Shown: positions 47,488-61,159 of the stretch, piece by piece | How the letters are laid out: each line of letters begins with the position of its first letter | Numbering within the stretch: the stretch's first letter is position 1 | Assembly (NCBI RefSeq): GCF_964340395.1 | Contig: NC_135552.1 | Span: 3,722,201-3,786,200 of the forward strand | Length of the DNA stretch: 64,000 nt | Direction: 5' to 3' | From: Glandiceps talaboti | Taxonomy: Eukaryota; Hemichordata; Enteropneusta; Spengelidae | Program-made: the position numbers and the translations under genes | The notes under the pieces: model-generated | Told to the model about the DNA's origin: nothing | The model's input: only the letters and a program-made list of their open reading frames with translations | The model's database searches: none

Positions 47488-48508
47488 TGTGGCAGGTTGA
47501 TATATGCTGATAATTGCCAGATGATACATCTAGTAGTTGCATGTGACATTGTGTTTGTGGGTTTATTAAAAGACTGGTACATAAATACCATGTAATCATA
47601 GTAGGAACATTGGACAAGTAACAGCATGTAGTTTTCTTCAAAATACTGTTTTAGATAAGCACTAATACTAGTAGTGATAAAGGATATAGAAAAAAAGTTA
47701 TGTGGAAAATATGAATTGTTCATGGTTCCAAGAACCTTAACCAATAGGACATTAACCTTTGGTATGGTACATGTAAATTAGAAATGAATGTGACATTTTG
47801 ATTGATTTAAAGACATTGACATGACCAGGAGCCCTTGTGACCAGTATCTCTTGTGACCAGGAGCCCTTGTATACCAAAACATCTAATTTGTCATTCCAAA
47901 GTAACTACATTTGAATATTTATTGTCATTCAGTGTAAGATGTGGTTAAAATGAATTTCCCAAAGTATACAGTCTCCATGCCAACATGGCTGCCAATGTAG
48001 TCTCTGAAAAGAAAGATCTGAAAGATTCTATGAAGGATAGCACTAGACTAAAAGTGTATTTCATTGACAGTGAAATGAAAGGGAGGCTTGTACATTCTCA
48101 GATCAAATGAATCCTGTACTACATGTAGATATCACATATTTCAAACATGTCAACCATTCAAAGTTACAATCTTAAAACTTGTAATGAACATTAGCATAAC
48201 GTGTACATATACACATGGTACAAGTAGCTTTCATAATATTTTCACATAATGCATGATAGTTGTACATCCCCAAATATAGCATTGAATGAGTGATGTACAT
48301 AGTACAAATGTAGTATAAACAGTACGCATCTACCGAGTTATTCTTCAAGCTGGACAACTGAACAGCAGGGATTTCAGGCTATGGATTCTACTACTCTACT
48401 CACAACACACTACATGTATGACTCATGTGTCTCTCTAACCAGTTACTGTATCTCCAATTATACCACCATGCACAAGCCAAGTTATTATCTTTCAACAGAA
48501 AATATGGA

Positions 48509-48690
48509 TTGTACGCGGGTTGTTTCACACCACGACAACCCGTGTCTATCACACTTCTACTGCAGAGCTTCTAAACTTTTGAAACTGCCATTATTTTTCC
48601 TTGTTTTCATGCTTGAGGTATAATTATATTAGTATTATTACTCCCAATATTTGTTTTTATTTAGCCAGAAAACACTTGTGACAATAATGT
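48509..48690 (+). repeat. Dispersed repeat family F, degraded copy
   Basis: Shares CACGACAACCCGTGTCTAT, TAATTATATTAGTATTATTA, CCAATATTTG and TTAGCCAGAAAACACTTGTG with the copies at 53655-53990 and 63130-63415. Confidence 0.55.
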
Positions 48691-48944
48691 ACATTGTATG
48701 AGTTGTCACAATCTGATTAAAATCGGATATAGTGTACACTTTATGATTTCTTGTTGTCAGTCAGTGTTATACTTACTGTGGTTTGTTCATTTGTAAGTAC
48801 TCATTTATACGGTACATGTATATCTGACATAATATCATAGGTTTTCCTCCAACCCAATCTTGTAATTAAGAGTAGCAAAGTGTACACTACATGTACATAA
48901 GATATTAATCAGCTTGGGTTTGTCATTGCATTCATCTAGGGGAT

Positions 48945-49060
48945 GTAGTGACAAGGCCCCTTAAGTCATTCATAATTTCCCTGGCTGAATGAAGGAAAAT
49001 ATTGGGAAATAATTATATCGAAAAGTAATAGTTCCAGTCCACATGGACATGACCATGTAA
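48945..49060. repeat. Dispersed repeat family F, partial copy
   Basis: GTAGTGACAAGGCCCCTTAA, CTGGCTGAATGAAGGAAAAT and ATTGGGAAATAATTATA match the core of the family F copies. Confidence 0.55.
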
Positions 49061-49803
49061 TTAGCCTGGATTCCAAACTGTACGGTAAATGTATTCTCCG
49101 ATTGACTTTGAACATAGCATTTAATAAATTGTCTGTCAGAAATGAGTCAAGGATGTGCAGGATGAGGTCCATTACACTGAACATGTACATGTACAACTGA
49201 ACATCATGGATTTAAGGTTAGGGATGCTACTCCAACCTAGCAGTGTTTAAAACTGCCACGTGTATGAAATGAATACATGTACCCTGCAAAGTGACTATTG
49301 AATCAGTCGGCTATTTCTGTTTACAGATAGATTGTGGATAATAACATTTCCACTACTTCAACTGTGTCATATTTGTTCTACTTTTTTAACAACAACATCA
49401 AAATTAATGAATTTGTGATTCATTCTGATAAAAAGAGGTAAACTTCTTTTTCTCAGTCATTTTTGCTTGTATACATTGGAATGCAGACTGTGTGTAGATC
49501 CGTAACTTGGACAAACATGAGTCACTCGCTAGTACATTTACACTTACTGTAGCAGAATCCACTACAACTACATGTACATGTAAGTTAATTAGCCAGTTTG
49601 TATGCTACAGAGTGTTAAACAACACAGATTTAGTGAAACTGTACATGGTAATTTATACCTGTACATGTACATTATCTATCTGGCTGAATTACATGTACAT
49701 TCTGTTGTCTAACTTTGTCTGATGTCACCTGTGTATCTACATTTGTATATTGCACCAATCTACATTGTACAGGTATCAGACATGTATTTGTCTATTAATC
49801 ATG

Positions 49804-49958
<155 letters not shown>

Positions 49959-50370
49959 TACATACATACTGGTACATGTACAAAATGTATACATGTGTAC
50001 ATATGCATTTTGTATATGTATACAGTTGCCATAATCAGTAATTAATATGTTTACATATGTACACCACTTTGTATGATTTTATGTATACATAACAATGTTA
50101 TTTGGATAGATTTTACTTTCAAAATACTAGTATTTATTTGTTTACATGATGGTCTTAGTAACTTCTAATACAAATGTTTTATATTATCAAATGTGTTTTT
50201 ATTAGACTCAATCCTTGTGGGTTTCTAACAGCTGTTGTGTCATCATTTATTCTCTCTTCATTCACACCAGGTGACAGATTGCTCTATTTTGAAACCAATA
50301 TTGATGTAATAAAGAGAATGCTAGTAAAACTAATGTACATCATTGGAGACATCAACAGCTGCAAGGAATG

Positions 50371-50430
50371 AATGAATGAATGAATCAGTCAGTGAGTCAG
50401 TCAGTTAATCAATCAATCAGTCAGTCAGTG
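50371..50430. repeat. (GAAT)n and (CAGT)n microsatellite
   Basis: Short tetranucleotide runs following CAACAGCTGCAAGG, possibly the tail of an old LINE insertion. Confidence 0.7.
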
Positions 50431-50439
50431 AACAAATTC

Positions 50440-53400
50440 AATGTGTAACACACCTGTATATTATACATGTATACTTTGTGATTTGTCAATATGTGGTCAA
50501 GTGGTATGTAGAATTTTTACACTGTTCAACGCAAGTGACGTTTACCGGTCATTAATTTTTGTGGTGATGCCAGTATGGGCATCCTCCCTAAAAACTAATG
50601 ACTGATGATGTCATACAGTACATGTATGTGCATGTGTACATGTTTTCAGATGAATATGGTCACCTGCGTGTTGAGTAGACGCTAGTGTAGAAACTTCACG
50701 GCTTTTACAATTTTCGGAAGACAGTGTGCCAGGAAGGATTTGGATTGAACGAAGTTGGTAATTATTAACGGAGTGTCTCGTGACCGGTGCCTGTCAGCAG
50801 CACAACGTGCTCGTTACAGGTTCGGGATTTTTACTGAATCAATTTGGGGTGTATTGATATGAAAAACACACTCTGATTACCTTTGAAAACGATTGCCTTC
50901 GTACCCTGAATACACATACATGTACATATAACTTTCAATAAATGTCTAAATCGTGAGCAAGCGTGAAACTGACATGATGGGGCTGGGAGTACATATCATT
51001 CGCCGATACATGATGTGTGATGTATTTGTATTTTTTTCAACCTAAACCAGTTGTTCTATATTGCCTTGTAACAATTATTGTTGTTGTAAAGATTCAGTTT
51101 ACTTCATCGTATATTGTAGTATACATTCTTTTAGTGGGCTGAGTACACATGTATTGTATCATGACAAGTTGAGAAAAACACGTCTACGTATGTAATACAG
51201 CAGGTCGACGTCAACATGTGTGCTAGTACTATAGTAGAAGTAGAACTGACCCATTGGAAATAGGCGTTCACTTTTCTCACGTTGTTGTTCACCTGTCACC
51301 AGCATGATGTACTGGTGACTGGTGTCTGTCAGCAGACTTCACCAATTATTAAATGAGTAAACTTTTGCAGATTCTTTCAATCAGTTTGCCTTCTTTGAAA
51401 ACAGGGTAGCATGGATTCCAGATGACAGAATTAATTTAGGGAAGTGCTGTGTCAGTTTAATACATGTATGGTGATTTTTTGAAAATAGAGGATGTTTAAA
51501 ATATGTTGTACCAATTTAACAGTCTGAAAACTAAATTCTTGTATAAAGCACATTTGTACATGTACATGTATGTATTTTATACAGTGCTACAGTGCCATTA
51601 TTTTGTATAATTTAGAATCAACATTTTCTTACACATAAACAGTGAGGAAATACATACATGTACATGAACATGGTACTGTAATGAAAGTCTCTAGTTCTCT
51701 CTATGTTAGTGATGTCCATGTCTGAAATAAATGCCTCATTAGGTACATGCACTGTCATTCTTGTCTGCTGACATAATGCCATGATTGATTGCTTACTATG
51801 TGACCTGGATTACTCACCAGACACTAACTTGTCTGTAAATAAATGTACAATTTTCCCAGTTTTGTCCAAATGTAACTACATGTATATCAAAACTACATAC
51901 AGCATTTTACATGTATCATTTTACGATGGAAAGGTAACGTGTACAATACATGTACATGTAGAAGTGGCAATATGATTATAAACAAAAGAACATATTTTGA
52001 TTATTTAGAATTGAAAATTATTATTCCGACCAATATGTACATGTACATGTATCAAGAGTAACATTTTGTGTTTCTTGGAAATGACAGTCCTACATGTACA
52101 ATGTACATTTTGTTGCTGCCACATCGTTAGTGGACCAATGACATTTAAGAAATACATGTACATTGTATGATAATATTGGGGATGGGGACTCTTCATATTC
52201 ACTATATATTCACTTATAATTGCATGCCAAAGTTATTGTTATTCATAGTATTTGTGTCTATTTGCAAGGAGTCAGATGTGAAGTATGGTACTATTAGAAA
52301 ACAATTGAGCTTTCTGTACAAAAATGTATCAAATGTAATTGGTACATACATGTACATCATGTATTGTACTTCAATATGACATTCAAATAAAATTTGAAAC
52401 ACTGTAAAGTAAACACTATTAAATCTCTACCTGGGTACAAGTTGCCTAAAGTTACAAGTTGGTATCTGCATCTAGAAAAATAATTGTAACATTTGGTTCT
52501 TTGGACATATGCAGTATTTTGTGATTAAGGGTTTTCAAGTATCGAATTTAGTGTAGAATCTATGATAAAAGAAATTCAGAATGCACATTTCTGTAGACAT
52601 GTACATGTACATTGGAAGTGAAAAAGTACTCAAAAGTGCTGTACAGATCTTCATGTATGGTACAACCCTTCACAATACCTCAACATTAAGCATAGGATTA
52701 GATCCTTCACATAACAGTTGTACTACAAGGTACATGTACACTGTACCCAGCATGGTTGACTGAGGCATAAGGCTACAGTGGTATTAGCATGGATTATAAG
52801 GATCAGTTGCCCAGTTACTTTAAACAGACCTTTTAATAACATGTCATCAGAAATAAGATCAACTGTGTGTAACAATGTAACAAATACATACTAATCTAGT
52901 AATTGTGCAGTTTTAACTTTGTGCCTACACATACATGTGTACCTTTTCAAATTCATAGAAAGGAAGTCAATATATGTTGCTTAATTCAATATTAAGGATA
53001 TACAGTGTACAAGAACATAATTCTAGTTTGATGTAAATGTATTAATGCAGAGATGATAACCAGGAGTAAAATAAGGGAGTATAGTTACAATAAATTGTAC
53101 AGTACTATTTATATAATAATTGATTTGTATCATAATGTATTGAGTATTCAATGCCCAGTTCAATTAATGACTTGGGGCTATTTTACATTTGAATAATTAA
53201 AATGCTAAATGTCACTAGTGTCTGAATCCATGCATGAATAAGGCTGGCAGTAATGTAAAGATGAAAACAGGAAGCGTACGGTTTTGCACATTGTATATTC
53301 AAATATGTACATGTGAACAGTATGGTTTATCATTAAAAGTATAAGTTGTACTAGCTTCAGTTATAATCAGTCATTGTAGAATTGTGAAAATACAACCATA

Positions 53401-53530
53401 TGTTATAAAAAATGAATTGCCATAGGGTGACTGATCCTCCAATTGCCTACATTTACATTTAGTTACATATACATGTATATACTACAAATGTATACATGTA
53501 CATGTATTAAGTTATAAGTTTGTTCATCAT
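50440..53530. other. Non-coding stretch, locally CpG-richer at 50.5-51.3 kb
   Basis: Two related phrases (GTGACCGGTGCCTGTCAGCA near 50781 and GTGACTGGTGTCTGTCAGCA near 51314) point to an old duplicated repeat. The CG-richer part at 50650-50830 could instead be an untranslated exon. Nothing coding is visible. Confidence 0.4.
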
Positions 53531-53539
53531 TGTAGTTAG

Positions 53540-53640
53540 GTATTATTCTCTAATATTTTTCTTTGTTCAGCCATTGAAGGAAAGTATGAGTGACCTATAG
53601 GGGCCTTGTCACTACAAGTTGTTACATTTGAATGCAAAAA
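53540..53640. repeat. Dispersed repeat family F, partial copy
   Basis: TATTATTCTCTAATATTTTT, TTGTTCAGCCA and GTGACCTATAGGGGCCTTGTC, the same core as the neighbouring full copy. Confidence 0.6.
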
Positions 53641-53654
53641 GTAGTGGGCAACAA

Positions 53655-53990
53655 TATAATAATATGTTATTCCCCAATATTTTTCTTCATTCGGCCAAGG
53701 AAAATATGAGTGACCTAAGGGGCCTTTGTCACTACTCCTCTAGTGACTAGTAGTGACAACCCTTGGGTCATGAGTATTTTCTGGCTGAATGAAGAAAACT
53801 ATTGGAAAATAACATAATTATACCAATGCAAATAATATCAAAGAAAAATCAGGGAAAGTAATGACAGTTTTGAACATTTTGTCACATATTTGGAACACAA
53901 CAGAACCAGTGACATAGACACACATACATGTAGTTGTGACATAGATGTACATGTACAATATAGACACATGTTGTCGTGACGTAGAACGAC
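53655..53990 (-). mobile_element. Dispersed repeat family F, full copy with palindromic core
   Basis: The core (53660-53825) is nearly self-complementary: CCCCAATATTTTTCTTCATT at one end pairs with GAATGAAGAAAACTATTGG at the other. Beyond it the minus strand continues through TTTCTTTGATATTATTTGCA to GGTCGTTCTACGTCACGACA, which also bounds the copy at 63130. Non-coding, MITE-like. Confidence 0.7.
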
Positions 53991-53999
53991 CGGAGTATT

Positions 54000-56410
54000 T
54001 TATATTCCATATTTTATGTTCAACTTGGCTTATGCGTGGTATAATGAAGGTAATGTAGTGAAAGAGATTTCAACACAATGAAAGAAAGAAATATCCTGGT
54101 TGTAAACTTGTGAAAGAGGAATCATTTACTAGAAAATTTGTATTCATAAGACATGCACATGTATGTGATTTAATATCTCTCACTGCAGCACTTCTCAATC
54201 TTTTGTACAGTCATTACAATGTACACTATGAAGCTACATGTAGTTGAATTTCTGTGAAAAGAAAAGTAATTGTTGAATTTTATATGCCATGTGTAAATAT
54301 TGTATGCATACATGAATGATGTAGAGCACAACTGTGTGTCTGCACACATACATTGTACATGTAGATGTAATTCAAGAAGTTCATTCAAATTAACTACATC
54401 ATGTAATTATAGTAATTCGTTGTTTATTTTGGAGTACAGATAATATTGGAGTGGATATACAGTGACATACATTCATGAATTTACATACATCAGTGTAGTC
54501 AGTAATTTAAGTGTTCATAAAAAATAAATTCTGTGAGTAGTTACATTGTTTGTTCTGTTTATGAACATATTGTAGCTTCCTACCTACACGTACACAATAT
54601 CACCGTCAACCATACATTTCTAACCCCCAAATATTTTGAAGAAATAATTTAATAATTTGGAAATATTTGTCTTCAGTATTTATAGTGTGACAGAACTTGA
54701 TTTCTTGCATAGAACTGGAGAGAACTACCCATGAAAAGTAGCTTGAGCTCTTTGAAATATTTGGGTTAGAAATGGTATGGTACGCGATGATATTATGTAC
54801 AGGCAGAACCTCAGTGTAAAGTTCCTACCTACATATATGTATAATACAAATGTATATATAAAATTCTGTACATGATGTGCATGATATATTTGTACCTTAC
54901 TCATCTTGGCAAAAACCCTTTGATTACTATAGAAAATTATTCCAAATAGAGAAGGCATTGTTATATCAGAACCAATTATATGTTGAAATTACATTTTTAC
55001 CATTGATGTCTAAACATAGTTTGATCTAGGGAATGACAGAATCCTCATAGTGTTACATCACTAACAAAGACAATAGCCGTACTTACATTACAACACTTCC
55101 CATATCTCTGCATTTTGTCTACATGCTTCCAATAAACATTTCTATTTTCTATTTTCTCATTCAAATCCATATACACACTTAGTATGCATAATTCGGTGAT
55201 TTTGCCTGAATTTAGCAATGTCTCTAGGCAATTATAGACTGGACAATTTTGGTAAAACTTGCATAAAACTTTTTGTATAAGTATTTCCATATGTACATTA
55301 TAACCATGATTTTTGGCTCAAAACTTTGTATGGGGAACTCAGGTAGATTTGATATATACACTACCATTGAAAACATTCAGAGAGGGGTTGATGGGGGTGG
55401 AGGAGGGGGAGGGGGGTACAATATCTGGAATAAGATTCAGGAAAACAATTTTAAAAAATCAAAGCAGTGTGAATTGGGATAATGTACATGTACATTGTAT
55501 ATTCAATCACTTTATTTAAACAGTGCCTAGTCAATTAAATTATGTACAAATATACATAGTTACGTATAAACTTAATAAAGCTGGCTGGCCGGATAGTCAT
55601 GGACATACATTGTATGCATATACAATGTAATTCTGAGTTGTCAGTGTAAAAATTCAATTTAGTCAGATTGCACCAGAATACAATATTTAAATTATGGTAC
55701 ACGTACATCTCCCCAGTACTCAAGGTACGGTTGGATGAAACCAAATGAAGGAATTAATTATTTGCTTCAAATTAGAAGTGTATTAGTTTCTACAACCACA
55801 TAGATACACTATCCATTCTGTAATTGGATTTGAGAATTAGTGTATTGTGTATGTGCGATGTATTGTTAGGCAAATTAGTTGAGTTATAAATATTTTAATA
55901 AAATATGCAAATTAGTTAAATTTGTCATACATCTGTGGAGAGTACTGAATTTTATGCTAAATGTGATGTATAGTAAGTATATACAGACTTATACATATGG
56001 CTTACATTTGTTATTTATATACAACATGTGCATTCATTCAGTTCTATTACTATACCATGCTGATATGTACAATGTACATATGAAAGTCAGCATAGATAAA
56101 ACAATTTGACTTGTTCATACACATGATACAGAAATAGAGACTTTCTCCCATATACCTACATATACATGTACATGTAAATGCAAAGACTGATGGATAGTTA
56201 CTCTTAATTACTATATCGTGAGATGAGTGATAATGTAAATACATGTATGTACATGGACATGTATTATTTTGGTTGCAGATATCACTTCACTTTAGCATCT
56301 CTCAGTTCTGATATCTAATTGTCAGCATCATTTTTAAAGGCCAGGGTTTCGTTGCAAGGTTCTCACGTTAGTGCTATGTTATCAGCGGAAGCATATGAAT
56401 AGGCCTTTCC
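54000..56410. other. Non-coding stretch
   Basis: AT-rich with many ACATGTAC motifs and one G-rich run near 55400. No gene seen. Confidence 0.5.
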
Positions 56411-56420
56411 AAAATTTGAC

Positions 56421-56935
56421 ATGGTGGCACTCTACATTGTACTTCCTGTCTGTGTGTACTTTGGGGGTATACATGTACATGGTGGCACTCTACATTGTAC
56501 TTCCTGTCTGTGTGTACTTTGGGGGTATACATGTACATGTACATGGTGGCACTCTACATTGTACTTCCTGTCTGTGTGTACTTTGGGGGTATACATGTAC
56601 ATGGTGGCACTCTACATTGTACTTCCTGTCTGTGTGTACATGTACTTTGGGGGTATACATGTACATGTACATGGTGGCACTCTACATTGTACTTCCTGTC
56701 TGTGTGTACTTTGGGGGTATACATGTACATGTACATGGTGGCACTCTACATTGTACTTCCTGTCTGTGTGTACATGTACTTTGGGGGTATACATGTACAT
56801 GTACATGGTGGCAATCTACATTGTACTTCCTGTCTGTGTGTACTTTGGGGGTGTACATGTACATGGTGGCACTCTACATTGTACTTCCTGTCTGTGTGTA
56901 CTTTGGGGGTATACATGTACATGGTGGCACACATC
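56421..56935. repeat. 58/64/70-bp minisatellite, eight full units
   Basis: Units starting ATGGTGGCACTCTACATTG begin at 56421, 56479, 56543, 56601, 56671, 56735, 56805, 56863 and 56921. Spacings are 58, 64, 58, 70, 64, 70, 58, 58, always 58 plus a multiple of 6. The extra steps are ATGTAC hexamers at two places in the unit. It produces a 211-codon open frame and several shadows, all artefacts. Confidence 0.95.
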
Positions 56936-57009
56936 AAAACATACAAATGTATGCATCAGTTGATATGAATTTTGTATTTCAATGTTTTGTGAAATTAGAA
57001 TTTTAATGC

Positions 57010-58780
57010 AATCAGGAAAGTCAGAAGCAGACCTTAAATTCTGGAATTGCTATCAGTAAATTGAGCTGAAGTAGAACATTTATAACTTGTTATATTACAG
57101 AGATTGATATAGCAGTGAGTATTTTGCCATGGCAACCCAATTTACTGTGATTGCTAAGAATTGAGATACAAATATGCATGTATACAAAGTACATGTACCC
57201 TACCGGTACATCATGATTTGGTAATGTGACATTGACTCATCCACACAACCACAAAGTTGACATGAATATAGCCTGGGTCCATATATCCTAGTTTGTAATA
57301 ATAGAAGACTTATTTCCATGGCGCTTGGCCATCAAGCTAAATTATATTTGGTTCTTACTCTTACTACTCTTAGACTAAGTAAGAGCTATCCAGAACAGTG
57401 ACATCAAGTCTGTCCTCTAATGAAAGGCAACATTTTATGTCCGTGATAAAATCTAGGGTTTCTTGTGAGTCACTACGTACAATATACAAATGTAGTAAGG
57501 GAATATACATTTTGTAGGGAACACCATATTTTGGTACACATCACGAGATATGTTGCTGTGTGCCAGTAGTACAACTTATTATAGTCTGGTGACATCAATG
57601 TTTTGTAGGTTATCTTACTTGGTTACCACATACAAACTTGGCTGTGGCTCATGGTATAGGGGTGAGTAGTATTTCTTAGATTGTTGTTGTCCTTGTCTAT
57701 GGACTAAACTTCAATGAAGTCATGTTATGGTTATTGTATTAGATATTTACCCAGATACATGTACTACTGTACTAGTCTAGTCTATAAGAGGAAAAGACAA
57801 GGGAGAGAGCATGTCTGGCATACAAAATTTTTAATGTATGAAACAATGAAAAGCTTTGATTTGCAATTTGAATGAATAACCACTCTCATGAGAGTCAGAG
57901 ATTCCATTTAAGGCTTTATCGTGACTAGGAAGTGATACTGTCTGCACTGGCTCATAAATGAATGCTGAACATTTAATACATTTAGTACAGATCAAGCATA
58001 AGATATTGTGCATGAACTATGCTTGTATCTTTAAATTAAAGCATCATGCTGGAGAAGTTCATGAACAATGCTCTTGGGGATTAGTGTATGTAAACAGCAT
58101 TCAATTTACACCTTTGAGGTGTCCACAGAGCATCTCATTAACGGTGCATCAAGTTAACAATGCATCACCATCTCATTATAAACATTGCATCTATTGACAT
58201 CTAGATAGCAGAATACATGATTATTACTAAGTCACAAAGCAGGTGTGCATAAAGTGCTGTAATAACACTTGAATGCTGTATATAATTTTTACAATCTCTC
58301 TTAAATTCAAAATATATGACTAAATATTATTTGCAAGTACATTTTGTATATTTTGCATGTATCAGTAAATTATTTAAAAATTTTAATTCACAGAACTTGA
58401 TAGAATGAATTACATTTAGTATTAAACAGAGCAACAGTTCATATAGCAAACTTACAGCTTCATAGGAAAGAACTATTTATTGGACAATGTCTACTCAATA
58501 ATTCATTTACAAGTCATGCGATAAAATGCTTGGAGCAAGTAATGTGTTTTAACGATGTGGCAGTCTGCCTTCATAAATCTAACAATATGACAGATTCCAA
58601 TGACTAACCAGCATATTTCAACATTCACAAATTTCATAACTTTAATATGGTGTATGTGATTTATTGACAGTCGTTTGAAAATAATCTCTGACTTCATCAA
58701 CTGAATTTATCAAATTGAATGTTTTGACTCTCCAAAAATAGATCGAGATGTGTTGCTATTATAAGATTTTACTTCTTTCT
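57010..58780. other. Non-coding stretch
   Basis: AT-rich, no exon, RNA or clear repeat recognised. Confidence 0.5.
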
Positions 58781-58794
58781 GGATAAGTTTGTTA

Positions 58795-59740
58795 GTCCCC
58801 GCGGACGAAGTCCGGAACAGGGACTTATGGATTGGGTTCCGTCTGTCCGTCCGTCCGTCCGTCCGTCCGTCCGTCCGCAGCCGTTTCTTGGAGATGCCTG
58901 TACCGATTTTTTTCAAACTTGGTACAGGGGCAACATGCTATGGCATACATATGCACGTCAATTTGTTTTATGATACGATCCAATATGGCCGCCTAGCAGC
59001 CATTTTGTTTGCGAATTTTCCCTGTCTAAAGCCATAACTCAGACATGCTCACACAGATCTCATTCAGAGTTGGCATTAGGACAGTGTTCTATGGCATATA
59101 TGTGCATATTCATTGTTGTCATGATACGATCCAATATGGCCGCCTGGCAGCCATTTTGTTTGTGAATTTTCATGTCCAAAGCCATAACTTAGACATGCTT
59201 GAACAGATCTCATTCAAAGTTGGTATTAGGACAGTGTTCTATGACATACATGTGCATATCCATTTTCATTGTGATACGATCCAATATGGCTGCCTGGCAG
59301 CCATTTTGTTTGCAAATTTTCCATGTCCAAAGCCATAACTCAGACATGCTTGAACAGATCTCATTCAAAGTTGGTATTAGGACAGTGTTCTATGACATAC
59401 ATGTGCATATCCATTTTCATTGTGATACGATCCAATATGGCTGCCTGGCAGCCATTTTGTTTGCAAATTTTCCATGTCCAAAGCCATAACTCAGACATGC
59501 TTGAACAGATCTCATTCAAAGTTGGTATTAGGACAGTGTTCTATGACATGCATGTGCATATCCATTTTCATTGTGATACGATCCAATATGGCTGCCTGGC
59601 AGCCATTTTGTTTGCAAATTTTCCATGTCCAAAGCCATAACTCAGACATGCTTGAACAGATCTCATTCAGAGTTGGTATTAGGACAGTGTTCTATGACAT
59701 ACATTTGCATATCCATTTTCATATTGATATGATCCCCCAT
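58795..59740 (+). repeat. GTCCCCGCGG element with (CCGT)n and 151-bp tandem modules
   Basis: Starts GTCCCCGCGGACGAAGTCCG and then a CCGT run (58847-58876). Next is a lead module (ACCGATTTTTTTCAAACTTG, 58900 on). Copies of a 151-bp module follow, with AGACATGC at 59041, 59191, 59342, 59493 and 59644 (spacings 150, 151, 151, 151). Each carries GATACGATCCAATATGGC and GGCAGCCATTTTGTTTG. The 82-113-codon frames here overlap in shifting phase and are not genes. Element class unknown. Confidence 0.85.
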
Positions 59741-59744
59741 ACCC

Positions 59745-60520
59745 GACCAATCCTTTATTGTTGTAGGCATGTTCCATGTCCGACAAGCAGACACAACATA
59801 TCTAAGTCTGTTTGATTTAGGTTCACAAGTGTTGTTGCGTGATCAGAGTAGTGCTAATTCCTTAAAACCCAATCATAGCAGGGACTATGTCATTCTCTGT
59901 TTTGATATACAATGGACCATAATCCATTTCAACCTGCATGTTAGCTTCAGAAATGTTTATCTTTGTGAAAACACTTACATGTACAAAACACCTGCAAACA
60001 AGTCACTTAGTGATGTGAGAATTAATCTGTAATGAGCACACATGACAAGTGTATCACTAGTATGAGACAAACTCCATTCCAAGTTAGAAACCAACATGAT
60101 ATCTTCATAAACCTTCAGCTTTCTGAAGTATAAAATTTACAAAATATACATCTGTAGTAAACTGCCATGATTTGTAATAGGAGTTTATTGATGTAGACAG
60201 TGAGATTAGAGTCAATTATGTATTTTGCCTCCCCCCCCCCACCCCTCCCCAGAAAAGGAAGGGATTTAATACATGATGTCATGCACAACATACACTCATT
60301 GCATGGTATGGTAAGTCAACAAATAAGATTCTATTACATGTATAAAATGTAACTTGCCCAATGGAAATATTGAATGGATTTAGTAAACTTGGCTGTAACT
60401 CTTAAATTCAATTCCAAATAATCCTGTTTTTTGTATTTTCTGTTGAAAAGCTCAAATATGAATATACAATTACCCTCAATTAAATGTATGAATAATTAAC
60501 CTTATCATGTGACTTTATTC
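59745..60520. other. Non-coding stretch upstream of the GALNT coding start
   Basis: AT-rich, with a C10/C4 run near 60230-60250. A mostly open frame (59769-60032) shows no recognisable domain. Confidence 0.4.
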
Positions 60521-60526
60521 TCCTAG

Positions 60527-60589
60527 GTGATTTGACTAAAACGATTTGGATTACTGAGAGCCAGCACAGAAAAGAAGAGTGTTACCATG
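60527..60589 (+). promoter_or_regulatory. Candidate 5' UTR exon of the GALNT gene
   Basis: A 63-bp segment between a plausible acceptor (TTTATTCTCCTAG) and donor (ATG then GTAGGA at 60590). It would be untranslated or carry a short upstream frame. Splice-site quality is the only evidence. Confidence 0.25.
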
Positions 60590-60789
60590 GTAGGAAATTA
60601 GTTGGACAGCCTGTCTGTACATGTATGTCTGCTTTGGTCAGTAGGATGTGATACATACACCTGCATGCATGCTTTGATGAATGATACTGTGGAGATGACA
60701 TATTAAAAAGATCAATTTACTTTTTGAGTGTAACAGAGCAAATCATTTGAAATTGACATCATAGTCAGTGTCTTGACTGGTGCACCGCC

Positions 60790-60930
60790 TTGCTGGAATA
60801 ACGAGGGACGCCACTTTGCTGGACTACTAACGGACACCACTTTGCTGGACTATTAACAGACACCTCTTTACTGGACTACCACTGTGTTTTTGGACTACCA
60901 ACAAACACCGCCTTGCTGGGACTACCTCTG
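60790..60930. repeat. Imperfect repeats of a CACTTTGCTGGACTACTAAC unit
   Basis: Four or five diverged units of about 30 bp (TTGCTGGACTACTAACGGAC and similar) directly upstream of the first GALNT coding exon. Confidence 0.7.
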
Positions 60931-60983
60931 GATTACTACCTTGTTTCTGTTGGAACTGTGTGTGATTGGAACATTGTAGCACA

Positions 60984-61152
60984 ATGAATAGCAGACGGTT
61001 CATGTACTGTAAAGTGGTTATAGCCACTTCAATGGTATGGTTTCTCTTTGACATTATGCTGTTACTCTATTACAGTGAATGTAGTGGATTAGCAAGTAAG
61101 AACTGTAATGATCAAGGCCCAATGCCTGGTGCTCCTGTTCAAGCTAAAAAAG
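60984..61152 (+). CDS. GALNT1/13-like: Polypeptide N-acetylgalactosaminyltransferase (GALNT1/13 type), first coding exon
   Basis: Starts at the ATG within CACAATGAATAGC. It encodes 56 residues plus one base: a short cytosolic tail ([12 protein letters not shown]), a signal-anchor segment ([18 protein letters not shown]), then SEC and a stem. The YCKVV-ATS--W-L-D--LLLY-SEC pattern is that of vertebrate GALNT1/GALNT13, which begin at the same point. The enzyme is a type II Golgi membrane protein that transfers GalNAc from UDP-GalNAc to Ser/Thr, starting mucin-type O-glycans. The donor is GTATTC at 61153, and the exit phase (1) fits the next exon at 63774. An acceptor-like CATTGTAG sits just upstream (60972-60979), so 5' UTR exons probably precede it. 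Confidence 0.92.
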
Positions 61153-61159
61153 GTATTCA

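Noticed and set aside
56371-57006. 211-codon open frame and its shadows
   Set aside because: It runs through the 58/64/70-bp minisatellite. Unit lengths are not all multiples of three, so the peptide repeat changes frame between units.
58789-59815. Open frames of 82-113 codons with VGIRTVFYDIHVHIH repeats
   Set aside because: A 151-bp unit shifts frame each repeat, so overlapping frames encode the same peptide in turn, which is the signature of a non-coding tandem repeat.
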